A model generated the notes under the pieces. It ran no database searches, was not told the origin of the DNA, and saw only the letters and a program-made list of their open reading frames with translations. A stretch of 64,000 nt of DNA, taken from contig JAZNIT010000052.1 of NCBI GenBank assembly GCA_045577615.1, positions 16,666 through 80,665 of the forward strand, in the 5' to 3' direction. Source of the stretch: RGIG2206 sp045577615. Its GTDB lineage: Bacteria > Bacillota > Clostridia > Oscillospirales > Acutalibacteraceae. The translations under genes were made by a program, and so were the position numbers. Positions 51,146 through 60,265 of this stretch are shown one piece after another; positions within the stretch are counted from its first letter, which is position 1, and each line of letters begins with the position of its first letter.

Positions 51146-52147
51146 ATGACACTTAAAGAAATGATATTCAAGCTTTCTGCCGCCAAAGGCGTGGCAGGAA
51201 TAAACGGAGCCTCTGCTGTGGCTGTCGAGTTGCTTGCCCCCTTAGGCAAGGCAGAGGTTGACAGTGTAGGCGGCGTCACCTGTAAAGTAGGCAACGGCCC
51301 TCGCAAAATAATGCTGGATGCTCACATTGACGAAATAGGTTTTATCGTTACAGCCTTGGAGGGTGGCTTTTTGCGCGTCGCCAAGTGCGGCGGTATAGAC
51401 GTGCGCACCGTTATCGGTCAACGAGTTACCGTTCACGGCAAAAAGGATATTTCGGGTGTCATCACCTCAATGCCGCCCCACCTTAAGGCCGAGTCAACCG
51501 ATGCTCCCAAAATCGACGAGCTTTCAGTTGATTGTGCAATGAGCGGCGACAGTCTTAAAGAAATCGTTTCAGTGGGTGACCGCATCAGCTTTGATTGCGA
51601 GCCGGTGGAACTGCTTAACGGCCGAATTACCGGCAAATCTCTCGACAACCGTGTGGGAGTAGCCGCCATAATCCAAGCCGCACAGCAGATTGCAGCAGCC
51701 AATACCGATTGCACTCTCATTCTTTCTCTCTCTGCTCAGGAAGAGCTGGGTCTGCGTGGTGCTCGTACCGCCACCTTTGCTCTCAAACCCGACCAAGCCA
51801 TCGTTGTGGACGTATCCTTCGGTGACGGCGCAGGTCTTGCCGAAAAAGAATGCGGCAAGCTGGGTGGGGGAGTGATGATTGGCGCATCTCCCATTCTTAA
51901 CAAAAAAATGACCGACCAAATGATTGCCCTTGCTGAAAAAGAGGGTATCCCATATAAAATCGAGGCGATGAGCGGCTCAACAGGTACCAATGCCGACGTG
52001 GTCACCATCTCTCGTGAGGGTGTTCCCACCGCATTGCTGTCCATCCCCCTCAGAAATATGCACACCGCCTGTGAGGTTGTGGATATTAAAGACGTGCAAT
52101 GGGTTGCCCAACTCATAACCGCCTATATTTGTGGAGGTGCCCAATGA
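51146..52147 (+). CDS. M42-family metallopeptidase (first of two)
   Basis: 333 aa. Co-catalytic metal ligands in order: MLDAHIDEIGFIV (about 54-66, His and Asp), GKSLDNRVGVAA (bridging Asp), SLSAQEELGLRGARTA (catalytic Glu plus ligand Glu), IVVDVSFGDG (Asp) and NMHTACEVVDIKD (C-terminal His). These are M42 aminopeptidases or glucanase-associated deblocking enzymes, cytoplasmic tetrahedral dodecamers. Substrate preference not decidable. The start lies 17 bp after the murD terminator. The stop overlaps the paralogue (ATGA). Confidence 0.9.
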   Translation: MTLKEMIFKLSAAKGVAGINGASAVAVELLAPLGKAEVDSVGGVTCKVGNGPRKIMLDAHIDEIGFIVTALEGGFLRVAKCGGIDVRTVIGQRVTVHGKKDISGVITSMPPHLKAESTDAPKIDELSVDCAMSGDSLKEIVSVGDRISFDCEPVELLNGRITGKSLDNRVGVAAIIQAAQQIAAANTDCTLILSLSAQEELGLRGARTATFALKPDQAIVVDVSFGDGAGLAEKECGKLGGGVMIGASPILNKKMTDQMIALAEKEGIPYKIEAMSGSTGTNADVVTISREGVPTALLSIPLRNMHTACEVVDIKDVQWVAQLITAYICGGAQ

Positions 52148-53175
52148 CCAAAACTCAGCAATATTTAGAAAAACTTTGCCAATTCTACGCCCCCTCAGGT
52201 ATGGAGGGCGACCTTACGAGCTATATAAAATCCCAAATTGAGCCCTATTGCAAAGAGTGTTACATTGATGCTCTCGGCAACCTTATCGCCTTTAAAGAAG
52301 GCAAAAACCGTGCTGTAAAGCGTGTTCAGGTGGATGCCCACACCGATGAGGTTGGTATGATAATCACCGCCATCAACAGTGACGGCTCCCTTTGCTTTTC
52401 TGCTATCGGCGGTATAAATTGCGATAGTCTGGTGTCAAAACGAGTCATTTTCGGTGATGTGATTGGCGTAATTCAAACCAAGCCCGTCCACCTTCTCGAC
52501 ACCGCTCAAAAGAGCAAACTGCCCGACAAGTCATCCCTCACCATCGACATCGGTGCCACCTCTGCAGAGGATGCCAAGCAGTATGTTTCGGTGGGTGATA
52601 TCGGCACCTTCTATTCAAAGTACGAAACTCTCGGTGACGGCTACCTTCTTGCCCGTGCCCTTGACGATAGGGTAGGTTGCGCCGTGCTGATGACCCTTAT
52701 CACCGAGGAGCAGCCCTACGATGCATACTACACTTTCTGCGTGCAGGAGGAGGTAGGCTGTCGCGGTGCCCGTACGGCAACCTATGGAATCAATCCCGAT
52801 ATTGCCCTTGTGCTTGAAGCCACCACCGCCGGCGATATTCCCGACGTGCCCGATAGCAAAAAGGTCTGCCACTTGGGTGACGGCACCGCCCTATCATTTA
52901 TGGATAACGGCACAATTTACGACCGCAAGCTTTTCGACGCCGCTTTCGAAACTGCCTCTGAAAAAGGCATCAAGGCACAAGCTAAGGCTTCGGTCAGTGG
53001 CGGCAACGATTCCTCCGCCATTCACCAAACCCGTGATGGAGTTCGCACCATTGCAATATCTACCCCGTGTCGTTACCTTCATTCAAGTGCCTGCCTTATC
53101 AAGCTTGAGGATATGGAGTCACAGTTGGCCTTGACTCGCGAGATGTTAAGCCTTTGCGCTTCGGGTAAGGTATGA
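52144..53175 (+). CDS. M42-family metallopeptidase (second of two)
   Basis: 343 aa from ATG 52144 (GGAGGTG RBS). Same fold as the preceding protein but diverged: VQVDAHTDEVGMII (about 59-72), ALDDRVGCAVLM, FCVQEEVGCRGARTATY, LVLEATTAGDIP, and STPCRYLHSSACLIKLEDME. Tandem duplication is evident, and two different subunits could form a mixed complex with broader specificity (inference). Coupled at both ends by 4-bp overlaps. Confidence 0.9.
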   Translation: MTKTQQYLEKLCQFYAPSGMEGDLTSYIKSQIEPYCKECYIDALGNLIAFKEGKNRAVKRVQVDAHTDEVGMIITAINSDGSLCFSAIGGINCDSLVSKRVIFGDVIGVIQTKPVHLLDTAQKSKLPDKSSLTIDIGATSAEDAKQYVSVGDIGTFYSKYETLGDGYLLARALDDRVGCAVLMTLITEEQPYDAYYTFCVQEEVGCRGARTATYGINPDIALVLEATTAGDIPDVPDSKKVCHLGDGTALSFMDNGTIYDRKLFDAAFETASEKGIKAQAKASVSGGNDSSAIHQTRDGVRTIAISTPCRYLHSSACLIKLEDMESQLALTREMLSLCASGKV

Positions 53176-53867
53176 TAACGCTCACAAAATCAATGGCAAC
53201 GGTTAACCCAACCTGCGCCGCACAGGTGCGCATATTTTCCCTTTTTGACGCCTACGGTCAAACCGACTTGGCATATTTTTGGGAGCAAAAGGATGAAAAG
53301 GGCACAACCACCGCCTTAATTTCAAAAATGGACGGCGCCCTTACTATTTGCCTGACCGACAGCGCACAGATGGACGAACTCGTTGAATTTATAAGGGTAA
53401 TCGGTGCAAGCACAGTGCTTTCAAACTTGCCCTTGCCCCTCAAAAACGAGCACCGCCTTAATCAATTTATCTGCTATGGGGCAGCGGGGGATATGTGGCC
53501 CACCACTGCCGATTATAAAGAGGTATACAGAATTATGTCAACTAGATTTGATATGCCTCCTTATGATGGGTGGTATGTGGATATGTCCCACCGCGTGCGC
53601 CACTCTGCCGCCTGCCTTATCCACAACGACGGCGCGGCGATGTGCGGATTTCCTGCTGATAACAGCCTTCTTATTGTCGGCTTGTCCTCTTTGCCTCAGT
53701 GCAAAGGGCAGGGCAAAGCAGCAGAACTGTTAAAGCAAGCTGTCAACACCCTGCCGCAAGAAAACTTTTTTCTGTTGGCAGAGGAGTCACTATACAAATA
53801 TTATGTAAACCAAGGATTTGCCCACTCGGGCTATCATTACACATACGAAAATAACGGAGATGTCTAA
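53172..53867 (+). CDS. GNAT-family N-acetyltransferase
   Basis: 231 aa. The N-terminal 100 residues are a degenerate GNAT half; the C-terminal half has SLLIVGLSSLPQCKGQGKAAELLKQAV, in which QCKGQGKA is the acetyl-CoA pyrophosphate loop, and LLAEESLYKYYVNQGFAHSG, the motif B strand-helix. Substrate unknown. It is coupled to the M42 peptidases and to the YnbB-like gene, suggesting a role in amino-acid or peptide handling. Confidence 0.82.
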   Translation: MITLTKSMATVNPTCAAQVRIFSLFDAYGQTDLAYFWEQKDEKGTTTALISKMDGALTICLTDSAQMDELVEFIRVIGASTVLSNLPLPLKNEHRLNQFICYGAAGDMWPTTADYKEVYRIMSTRFDMPPYDGWYVDMSHRVRHSAACLIHNDGAAMCGFPADNSLLIVGLSSLPQCKGQGKAAELLKQAVNTLPQENFFLLAEESLYKYYVNQGFAHSGYHYTYENNGDV

Positions 53868-53868
53868 G

Positions 53869-55128
53869 ATGCAGCAACCCTTTTTCAAATTGTCACCTCG
53901 CCTTGCAGAGCTTGACAAAGAGGTTATGGAGGCAGTCAAACCTCAGTTTGACCTTATTGACCAAATAACCGAATTTAACCAACTTAAAATGCTTAACGCG
54001 TTTATAAAAAACGGCGTCAGCGAGTCCCATTTCGTTGCCTCAACGGGCTACGGCTACGGTGACAGAGGCCGCGAAGTTATCGACTTTGTTGCCGCCGATG
54101 CCTTCGGCACAGAGGCTGCCATTGTGCGCCACAATTTTGTCAGCGGCACCCACGCCCTGACCGTTGCCCTTTTCGGCTTGCTCCGTCCGGGTGATACAAT
54201 GCTGTGCGTTACGGGCCGTCCATACGACACCCTGCTTGGTGTAATCGGCATTAACGGTGACTCTGACGGCTCACTTAAGGAGTTTGGCATCGGCTACGAC
54301 GACGTTGCCCTGCTTGAAGACGGCACTGTCGACTATGAGGCCATCGAAGCCCGACTTAAAAAGGGTGGCTTCAGCATCGTCTATATCCAACGTTCAAGAG
54401 GCTACAGCCTGCGCCCCTCTCTTACTATTGAGGACATCGAAAATATCGCAAGCCTTTCAAAGAAAATTTGTCCCACCATCCCCGTTGTTGTTGACAACTG
54501 CTACGGTGAGTTTGTTCAAACCAAAGAGCCTTGTCAGGTGGGTGCCGACCTTATCGTCGGCTCGCTTATCAAAAACGTTGGTGGTGGCATCGCCTCAACG
54601 GGTGGCTATATCGCAGGCCGCGCCGACTTGGTGGAAAAATGCTCCTACCGCCTTACTGTTGCAGGAGCAGGCAGCGAAATCGGTGCAACCCTCGGCCATA
54701 GCCGAGAACTGTTTATGGGCCTTTTCAACGCCCCTCATTTAACGGGTGAGGCGGTCAAAACCGCAGTATATTCAGCTTGTCTGTTGGAGCGTCTCGGTTT
54801 TGAAGTATCCCCCAAATGGAACGAGGTGCGCGGTGATATAATCCAAACCCTGACCCTGGGCACTCCCGAGCGACTTGTTGATTTTTGCCGCGGTCTGCAA
54901 AAGGGAATGCCTGTAGATGCCTTCCTTCGCCCCGACCCAAGCGAAATGCCCGGCTACGATTGTGATATAATTATGGCTTGCGGCAGCTTCACCTTGGGCG
55001 CCACAAGTGAGCTTTCAGCCGATGCACCCTTGCGTGAGCCCTACGCCGCATGGTTGCAAGGCTCTCTCAACTTCCACAGTGGAAAGATGGGTGTCCTTCT
55101 CGCCGTCGACTCTTTGCTTAACGAATAA
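53869..55128 (+). CDS. YnbB-like PLP enzyme (aluminium-resistance / methionine gamma-lyase family)
   Basis: 419 aa from ATG 53869 (GGAG 10 nt upstream); an ATG three codons earlier abuts the RBS. FVASTGYGYGDRGREVIDFVAADAFGTEAAIVRHNFVSGTHAL and the Schiff-base segment LIVGSLIKNVGGGIASTGGYIAGR are typical of this Cys/Met-metabolism-like family. Annotated as aluminium resistance or methionine gamma-lyase family without firm activity. Conserved in Clostridia and Bacilli (B. subtilis YnbB, near glnRA and mutSL/hfq there). Confidence 0.9.
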   Translation: MQQPFFKLSPRLAELDKEVMEAVKPQFDLIDQITEFNQLKMLNAFIKNGVSESHFVASTGYGYGDRGREVIDFVAADAFGTEAAIVRHNFVSGTHALTVALFGLLRPGDTMLCVTGRPYDTLLGVIGINGDSDGSLKEFGIGYDDVALLEDGTVDYEAIEARLKKGGFSIVYIQRSRGYSLRPSLTIEDIENIASLSKKICPTIPVVVDNCYGEFVQTKEPCQVGADLIVGSLIKNVGGGIASTGGYIAGRADLVEKCSYRLTVAGAGSEIGATLGHSRELFMGLFNAPHLTGEAVKTAVYSACLLERLGFEVSPKWNEVRGDIIQTLTLGTPERLVDFCRGLQKGMPVDAFLRPDPSEMPGYDCDIIMACGSFTLGATSELSADAPLREPYAAWLQGSLNFHSGKMGVLLAVDSLLNE

Positions 55129-55163
55129 AAAAATCACCGCAGATTAGCTCTGCGGTGATTTTT
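55129..55163. terminator. Bidirectional terminator between YnbB-like gene and PTS IIC
   Basis: 15-bp perfect arms AAAAATCACCGCAGA / complement, loop TTAGC, between convergent genes. Confidence 0.93.
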
Positions 55164-55167
55164 GGTT

Positions 55168-56217
55168 TTACAGGTCTAGTTTAAGGTCGCCCTCTTTAAT
55201 CCAACCGATCTTACGCATAATCTCGCTGAACACAAGGCTCAAAATTGCAGGTGCCACAACGCACAGTGTAACGATGCCGATCCACATAAAGGCGCCACCC
55301 TGCATATCCGAAAGGATACCGATGGGGCCAACCAAACCGCAGGTGCCCATACCTGCAGCGGCCCCCGAGCATTCAAGTTTGAACACCATAGTAGAGATAG
55401 GTCCGCAAATCGCAGCGGCAAGAGTAGCAGGTACCCATACAAGAGGACGGCGGCAGATGTTGCCCATCTGCAGCATAGAGGTGCCCAGACCCTGAGCCAC
55501 AAGACCTGACCACTTGTTTTCTCTGAAACTGATAACTGCAAATCCCACCATCTGAGCACAGCAGCCAACGGCGGCGGCACCGCCTGCAAGGCCTGTGATG
55601 CCAATCATAGCGCAAATTGCAGCGCTTGAAATGGGCAGAGTGAGAATCATACCAACCACAACACTGATGATAATACCCATAAAGAAGGGCTCGATAACAG
55701 TGGCGGTGTTTATGAAATCGCCAAGATAATACATAGCATAAGCGATAGCAGGGCAGCACAGCTTGGCAATGCCAAAGCCAACAAGAATAGTAACCACGGG
55801 GGTAACGATAATGTCAACCTTGGTTTCTTTTGAAACAAGCTTACCAAACTCACAAGCAATAATTACAGCAAAAAATGCACCTGCAGGTCCTGCTGTATAT
55901 GTAAGTCCCTCGCTGATTTGAGCGCCCAAGGAGTAACCGATTGTACCAACAACGGCGCAGGAGTACATAACAAGAGGGGGAGCCTTCAAAGAACTTGCAA
56001 CGGCCACACCGATAGCCATACCCGTAGCGGCAACGGCAAAGGATGCCACCTCAACCAAAAAGGTGATGGCAAGCTGCTCACCCAGGGTTTTAAGAATGGT
56101 GCCGATAAGCAGGGATGCAAAAAGTCCCATGGCCATAGCACCCATAGAATCGATGAAATAGGTACGTAAGGATAAATTTATATCCTTCTTTTTCAAAAAC
56201 TCAGCAAACTTTTTCAT
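55168..56217 (-). CDS. PTS transporter subunit IIC-like membrane protein (PTS_EIIC_2)
   Basis: 349 aa from ATG 56217 (GAGGAGGT RBS). Eight to ten membrane helices rich in Gly/Ala/Ile; begins KKFAEFLKKKDINLSLRTYFIDSMGAMAMGLF, a pattern seen in the stand-alone Firmicutes IIC-like family. GPAGAFFAVIIACEFGKLVSKETKVDIIVTPV and LECSGAAAGMGTCGLVGPIG are conserved-looking loops. No IIA or IIB gene is nearby, so it may not be a classical sugar PTS. Substrate unknown. Own promoter. Confidence 0.85.
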   Translation of the reverse strand: MKKFAEFLKKKDINLSLRTYFIDSMGAMAMGLFASLLIGTILKTLGEQLAITFLVEVASFAVAATGMAIGVAVASSLKAPPLVMYSCAVVGTIGYSLGAQISEGLTYTAGPAGAFFAVIIACEFGKLVSKETKVDIIVTPVVTILVGFGIAKLCCPAIAYAMYYLGDFINTATVIEPFFMGIIISVVVGMILTLPISSAAICAMIGITGLAGGAAAVGCCAQMVGFAVISFRENKWSGLVAQGLGTSMLQMGNICRRPLVWVPATLAAAICGPISTMVFKLECSGAAAGMGTCGLVGPIGILSDMQGGAFMWIGIVTLCVVAPAILSLVFSEIMRKIGWIKEGDLKLDL

Positions 56218-56247
56218 AAAAGATACCTCCTCAAAGATGTTTATTGC

Positions 56248-56276
56248 AGTATAATCCAAAAAAATCCTATATGCAA
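56248..56276 (-). promoter_or_regulatory. SigA promoter of the PTS IIC-like gene
   Basis: Minus strand TTGCAT (56271-56276), 17-bp spacer, TATACT (56248-56253). The rest of the 56218-56440 gap is AT-rich with no supported gene. Confidence 0.75.
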
Positions 56277-56440
56277 GGCAAAGTGCGAAAATTCGGCAAC
56301 AATACCTATATAGCCAAAAAGCACCAAAAAAAATTGTTTACTTTTTAATCACACTGATAAAAAATTAACGAAGTATAAAACCCCAACCAACTTAATATAG
56401 ATAATATACGCAACCGTTTTCGGTGGGAAGGGGTATATTT

Positions 56441-56914
56441 ATGAAGGTAAGAACGGTCAATTTGCGCCTGCTTTTAACAAGTCTGGCGTTTCCATTGCTT
56501 GTGGCGATATGCGGAGGCTTGGTGACAGCATCAGGTATGGATGCCTTTGATTTGCTCAAAAAGCCGCCCTTGGTGCCGCCTGCATGGGTGTTTTCGGTGG
56601 TGTGGACGGTGCTTTACGTTATGATGGGCGTTGCCCACTATCTTGTAAAAACCTCCAATTCATATTCAGCCCGCGAGGCAACACAGTATTTCAACATTCA
56701 GCTTGCCCTCAATTTTTTGTGGGTGGTAGTGTTTTTCCGTTTTGGATGGCTGTGGGCAGCGGTGGTTGTTCTGCTTGGGCTTATAGTCGCCCTCGCTCTT
56801 ACTATAAAAGAGTTCGGCAAAATCAGCTCTGGTGCCGCGCGATTGCTCGTGCCTTACTTTTTGTGGTGCCTTTTTGCCCTATATCTTAATATAGGCTATG
56901 CCGTGCTGAATTAA
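56441..56914 (+). CDS. tspO: TspO/MBR family tryptophan-rich sensory protein
   Basis: 157 aa, five membrane helices, from ATG 56441 (GGAAGGGG RBS). Hallmark residues: KKPPLVPPAWVFSVVWTVLYVMMGVAHYLV (P-x-x-x-PP-x-W-x-F-x-x-VW-x-x-LY), LALNFLWVVVFFRFGWLWAA, and a final VPYFLWCLFALYLNIGYAVLN with W/A-x-YLN. TspO proteins bind porphyrins and sterols and are linked to tetrapyrrole or stress signalling; the bacterial role is unsettled. Confidence 0.94.
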   Translation: MKVRTVNLRLLLTSLAFPLLVAICGGLVTASGMDAFDLLKKPPLVPPAWVFSVVWTVLYVMMGVAHYLVKTSNSYSAREATQYFNIQLALNFLWVVVFFRFGWLWAAVVVLLGLIVALALTIKEFGKISSGAARLLVPYFLWCLFALYLNIGYAVLN

Positions 56915-56919
56915 AAAAA

Positions 56920-56944
56920 CACCGCAGACCATTGGTCTGCGGTG
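56920..56944. terminator. Bidirectional terminator between tspO and pduL
   Basis: CACCGCAGACC-ATT-GGTCTGCGGTG, 11-bp perfect stem with preceding A-run, between convergent genes. Confidence 0.9.
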
Positions 56945-56961
56945 ATTCGCATTTGTGATGA

Positions 56962-57537
56962 TTAAAGAATAACCTCGCCCATCATACCGGGGGTGCAGCC
57001 TGCGGCATTAGACTCGTCGGTGTCGATGTGCATTGCCAAAGCATAGCTGTCGCTAACACGAACGATAACATCACCGAAGGTAAGGCTGCGGCCGTCAGAG
57101 TCGATCTTAACGCTAACGATCTGAGTGTCCTTAACGCCAAACTCAGCAGCGTCTGCAGTGGTCATATGGATGTGACGTTTTGCAGAGATAACGCCCTCGC
57201 TGATTTCAACCTCACCCTTGGGGCCAACCAACTTGCAAGCGCCTGAGCCTGCAACGTCGCCTGACTCACGAACGGGAGCGGCAACACCGATTGAACGGGC
57301 ATCGGTGAGTGACAACTCAACCTGAGTTGCGGGGCGGCAGGGGCCAAGGATAGAAACGTTAGCCAATTCCTTTTTGCTGCCAACAACGGTAACTCTCTCT
57401 TCGCAAGCGTACTGGCCGGGCTGAGAAAGCATTTTCTTAACGGTAAGCTCGTAGCCCTCACCGAAAAGTATTTCAAGATGCTCTTTTGACACGTGTACGT
57501 GTCTTGCAGAGGTTTCAACAAGAACTTTGTTTGCCAA
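56962..57537 (-). CDS. pduL: Phosphate propanoyltransferase PduL
   Basis: 191 aa from TTG 57537 (AAAGGAAG 9 nt upstream; no ATG/GTG in the region). Two metal/CoA-binding repeats: TSARHVHVSKEHLEILFGEGYELTVKK (His pair at about 13/15) and SAKRHIHMTTADAAEFGVKD (about 118-137), with GPCRPATQVELSLTDARSIG and GPKGEVEISEGVI between. PduL swaps acyl-CoA and acyl phosphate. The N-terminus is too short for the usual microcompartment-targeting peptide and no shell genes are nearby, so it probably acts as a free phosphotransacetylase making acetyl phosphate (inference). Confidence 0.93.
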   Translation of the reverse strand: MANKVLVETSARHVHVSKEHLEILFGEGYELTVKKMLSQPGQYACEERVTVVGSKKELANVSILGPCRPATQVELSLTDARSIGVAAPVRESGDVAGSGACKLVGPKGEVEISEGVISAKRHIHMTTADAAEFGVKDTQIVSVKIDSDGRSLTFGDVIVRVSDSYALAMHIDTDESNAAGCTPGMMGEVIL

Positions 57538-57659
57538 AATAAAAACTTCCTTTCGTTTTGAATATAAGATAATTTTACAACGATTTGTCCAACTTTGCAA
57601 CACCTATTTTAAAATATATCCATATATTTTCCGCTGCCCCCTCACAGCAACAAAAAATA

Positions 57660-57688
57660 TTGAAAAAAGGGGAGCACTTTGCTATAAT
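57660..57688 (+). promoter_or_regulatory. SigA promoter of the broken LRR gene
   Basis: TTGAAA (57660-57665), 17-bp spacer, TATAAT (57683-57688), intact although the gene is not. Confidence 0.78.
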
Positions 57689-57717
57689 TAAGGTAACAAA
57701 AGGAAAGAGGTATAATT

Positions 57718-58483
57718 ATGAAAAAAGTTTATCCGTCTTGTTGTGATTAATACTTATTTTTTCGTTTGTTCCTACCTTTGAAGTTCCTGCCTCTGCACTC
57801 ACATCAAGTGACGGAGCGTATAACTATACCCTTTCAAACGGAGAGGCTACTATTGTAGGTGCAAACCTTCATTTGCTTGGTAAGAATATAGTCTTTCCAT
57901 CCACCATTGACGGCTATGTAGTAACCGCTATCGGTGAAAATGCATTTTCGGGCACACTAATTACAAGCATCACTATTCCAAACACTGTAAAAACTATCGG
58001 CGATGACGCTTTTTACAATTGCTTTCTTGAAAGTATTACCCTATCTGATAGTGTCACTTCTATCGGCAAAAGAGCATTTATGTTTTGTTATGAGCTTACC
58101 ACTATAAATTTTGGCAACGGATTGTCCACAATAGGTTTAAAAGCTTTTTTCGGTTGCGAACAGCTTGATAGTATTGTTTTTCCTGACAGTGTTACCGTTA
58201 TTAATGCAAGTGCTTTTCAAAACTGCACTATGCCGACGGCGAATGGTACTACGTTATCGGCGGCTGCAAAGCGGTCGACTATACCGGCCTTGTTTACTAC
58301 AACAACACCTGGTATTATGTGAAAAACGGCTACCTTGATTGGAATGCCGTTGCCGTTGTGGATTATGCAGGCAGCAAATATTACGTTTCAGGCGGTATGA
58401 TTGATTGGAACTTTATTGGCAAGGTCACCCTTGACGGCACCACCTATTCCGTAACAAACGGAGTAGCACTGATTATGCCCTAA
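57718..58483 (+). pseudogene. Secreted leucine-rich-repeat (BspA-like) plus cell-wall-repeat protein, frameshifted
   Basis: RBS GGAAAGAGG and ATG 57718 lead into a stop after 10 codons. Removing one A near 57722 and one base near 57746 restores a signal peptide (MKKFIRLVVLILIFSF...EVPASA). From 57757 the frame encodes LRR_5-type repeats (IGENAFSG, ITIPNTVKTIGDDAFYNC, IGKRAFMFC, IGLKAFFGCEQL). At about 58230 the frame shifts again: the reading ending at 58321 is nonsense, while another frame continues as YADGEWYYVIGGCKAV...GLVYYNNTWYYVKNGYLDW to TAA 58481, aromatic repeats of cell-wall-anchor type. Three shifts make it a pseudogene. The tail is richer in G/C third positions than the LRR part. 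Confidence 0.78.
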
Positions 58484-58530
58484 ACCATTCTTGAGAGCCC
58501 ACCTCAGCCTCATAAATAACCCTTAACGAA

Positions 58531-58562
58531 AAAGAGTTGTGTAGATTTCTACGCAGCTCTTT
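58531..58562. terminator. Terminator between LRR pseudogene and GH2 gene
   Basis: AAAGAGTTGTGTAGA / TCTACGCAGCTCTTT, paired throughout with two G-U pairs, T-run beyond; shared by convergent units. Confidence 0.82.
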
Positions 58563-58567
58563 GTATT

Positions 58568-60265
58568 TTAATTATTTTTGGTAAGCTTGCTTGACACCTC
58601 TGCAAATTCAGCAGGGGTGATTTTTTCCACCTTGCGGTCATAGGTGAGCAGGCCGTTGGTCTCATCCTCAACGTCTGACACCTGAGTGTAAACCGCCGCC
58701 GACAAGCCTTTATCAATCAAAGGCAGCACCTGCTCGGTGTACAGATTAACTACCGCCTTGCAAAAGTCCTCGCGGTTGTCAAACTTGCCATAGCCATAGG
58801 TCTGCGCGGTGTTAAAAACGTGACCCTCAGGCTTGTATGAATATCCGCCAAACTCCGACAAAACCAAGGGATTTTTGCCGCATTTCAGCTTGACCTTGCG
58901 AAAATAAATATGCTTGCTGTCAACGTCCGACTCCACTCCGTCAAACCAACCCGACGCGGTGTCGATAAAGCGAGTGCTGTCAAGACGCTTTAGTTTTTCA
59001 TACATCTTTGAGCCGCAAAACTGTCCCCAACCCTCATTAAAAATGGTCCAATAGCAAATGCAAGGGTGGTTGCGCAGCTGCTTAACAGTGTTTGTCATAC
59101 CGCGTTCAAACTCCAAGCGGGTCTGCTTGTCCTTGTGCAGTCGTTTGTCATTCAGCCTGCGCAAAAAGAAGGTGGGCAGCACCGTGTCCCGAATAAAGGA
59201 ATAATCGCCGTTGTTAACCATATCCTGAAAAACAACCATACCCAAGCGGTCGCAGTCATAATAAAACTGCTCAGGTTCAACCTTAATATGCTTGCGCAGC
59301 ATATTAAAACCAAGCTCCTTCATTTTAACAATGTCAAACTCATAAGACGCAGGGCTTGCAGGAGTATAAATTCCGTCGCTAAAATAGCCTTGGTCAAGCA
59401 AACCGTGAAAGAAATAGGGTTTGCCGTTAAGGCAAAGACGGGGATAGCCCTCGACCTCTTTGATTTCCAACTTGCGAAACGCAAAGTACGACTCAACTCT
59501 GTCCTCACCGCTGACAATGGCAAAATTATAAAGATAAGGGCTTTCGGGTGACCACAGCCGAGGATTTTTGGGGGCAAAGGTAACTTCCCCTTCATATAAA
59601 GGATAGCTAACCTGCCCATCGGGAGTATCAATTATAATAACGCCTTCACTGATACCCACCGCCTTAACGGTCGCCTGACGGTCATCAGCATCAATAATCA
59701 GCCCGCTTATATACTTTTCGGGCACGCTCTCAAGCCATACCGATTGCCATATACCCGAAACGGGGGTGTACCACATACCACCACGCTTTTTGCACTGCTT
59801 ACCGTAAGGAAGCACGCCGTCAAGTGTGTCGCAAACCTTAACCGTAACGACGTTTTTGTCAGCAAGATAATCGGTAATATCAAACGAAAAGGCATCGTAG
59901 CCGCCAATGTGCTTGCCTACCGACTGCCCGTTAATATGAACCTCAGAAACTGCATCCACAGCGCCAAAATGAAGCAAAACTCTGCCTTTATTAAAGCCTT
60001 CGGGCAATTCGAACTCCCGACGGTAATATAAAAGCTCGTTCTTTTGGTTATCCTTTTCAATACCCGACAAAATGGATTGGGGAGCAAATGGCACCTCAAT
60101 CACGCTGTCAAAGTTGGGCGCTGTATTTTCATTAACAATGCAAAAATCCCAGGCTCCGTTAAGACTCAAAAAAGAGACGCGACGCATTTGAGGACGGGGA
60201 TAGACCTTCCAATTTTCGCTGCTGTAATTCTCACCCCAAGGGGTCAAAAGTCTTTTGTTATCCAT
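58568..60265 (-). CDS. Glycoside hydrolase family 2 protein
   Basis: 565 aa from ATG 60265 (GGTGAGG RBS), cytoplasmic (no signal). N-terminal sugar-binding beta domain (SLNGAWDFCIVNENTAP; YYRREFELPEGFNKGRVLLHFGAVD), an Ig-like domain, and a TIM barrel with CYWTIFNEGWGQF (acid/base Glu at about 410) and PLVLSEFGGYSY (nucleophile Glu at about 470). It is shorter than LacZ and resembles beta-glucuronidase/beta-galactosidase-like GH2 enzymes of unassigned specificity. The start overlaps the MFS gene by 8 bp, so the sugar imported by the MFS protein is probably its substrate. Confidence 0.93.
   Translation of the reverse strand: MDNKRLLTPWGENYSSENWKVYPRPQMRRVSFLSLNGAWDFCIVNENTAPNFDSVIEVPFAPQSILSGIEKDNQKNELLYYRREFELPEGFNKGRVLLHFGAVDAVSEVHINGQSVGKHIGGYDAFSFDITDYLADKNVVTVKVCDTLDGVLPYGKQCKKRGGMWYTPVSGIWQSVWLESVPEKYISGLIIDADDRQATVKAVGISEGVIIIDTPDGQVSYPLYEGEVTFAPKNPRLWSPESPYLYNFAIVSGEDRVESYFAFRKLEIKEVEGYPRLCLNGKPYFFHGLLDQGYFSDGIYTPASPASYEFDIVKMKELGFNMLRKHIKVEPEQFYYDCDRLGMVVFQDMVNNGDYSFIRDTVLPTFFLRRLNDKRLHKDKQTRLEFERGMTNTVKQLRNHPCICYWTIFNEGWGQFCGSKMYEKLKRLDSTRFIDTASGWFDGVESDVDSKHIYFRKVKLKCGKNPLVLSEFGGYSYKPEGHVFNTAQTYGYGKFDNREDFCKAVVNLYTEQVLPLIDKGLSAAVYTQVSDVEDETNGLLTYDRKVEKITPAEFAEVSSKLTKNN

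Noticed and set aside
55239..55604. 121-codon minus ORF within the PTS IIC gene
   Set aside because: Same-strand out-of-frame shadow of the transporter, Cys/Trp-rich nonsense.
57873..58322. 149-codon ORF as a complete LRR protein
   Set aside because: It starts inside the LRR domain and its last 30 codons are out of frame with the conserved C-terminal repeats; it is part of the pseudogene.
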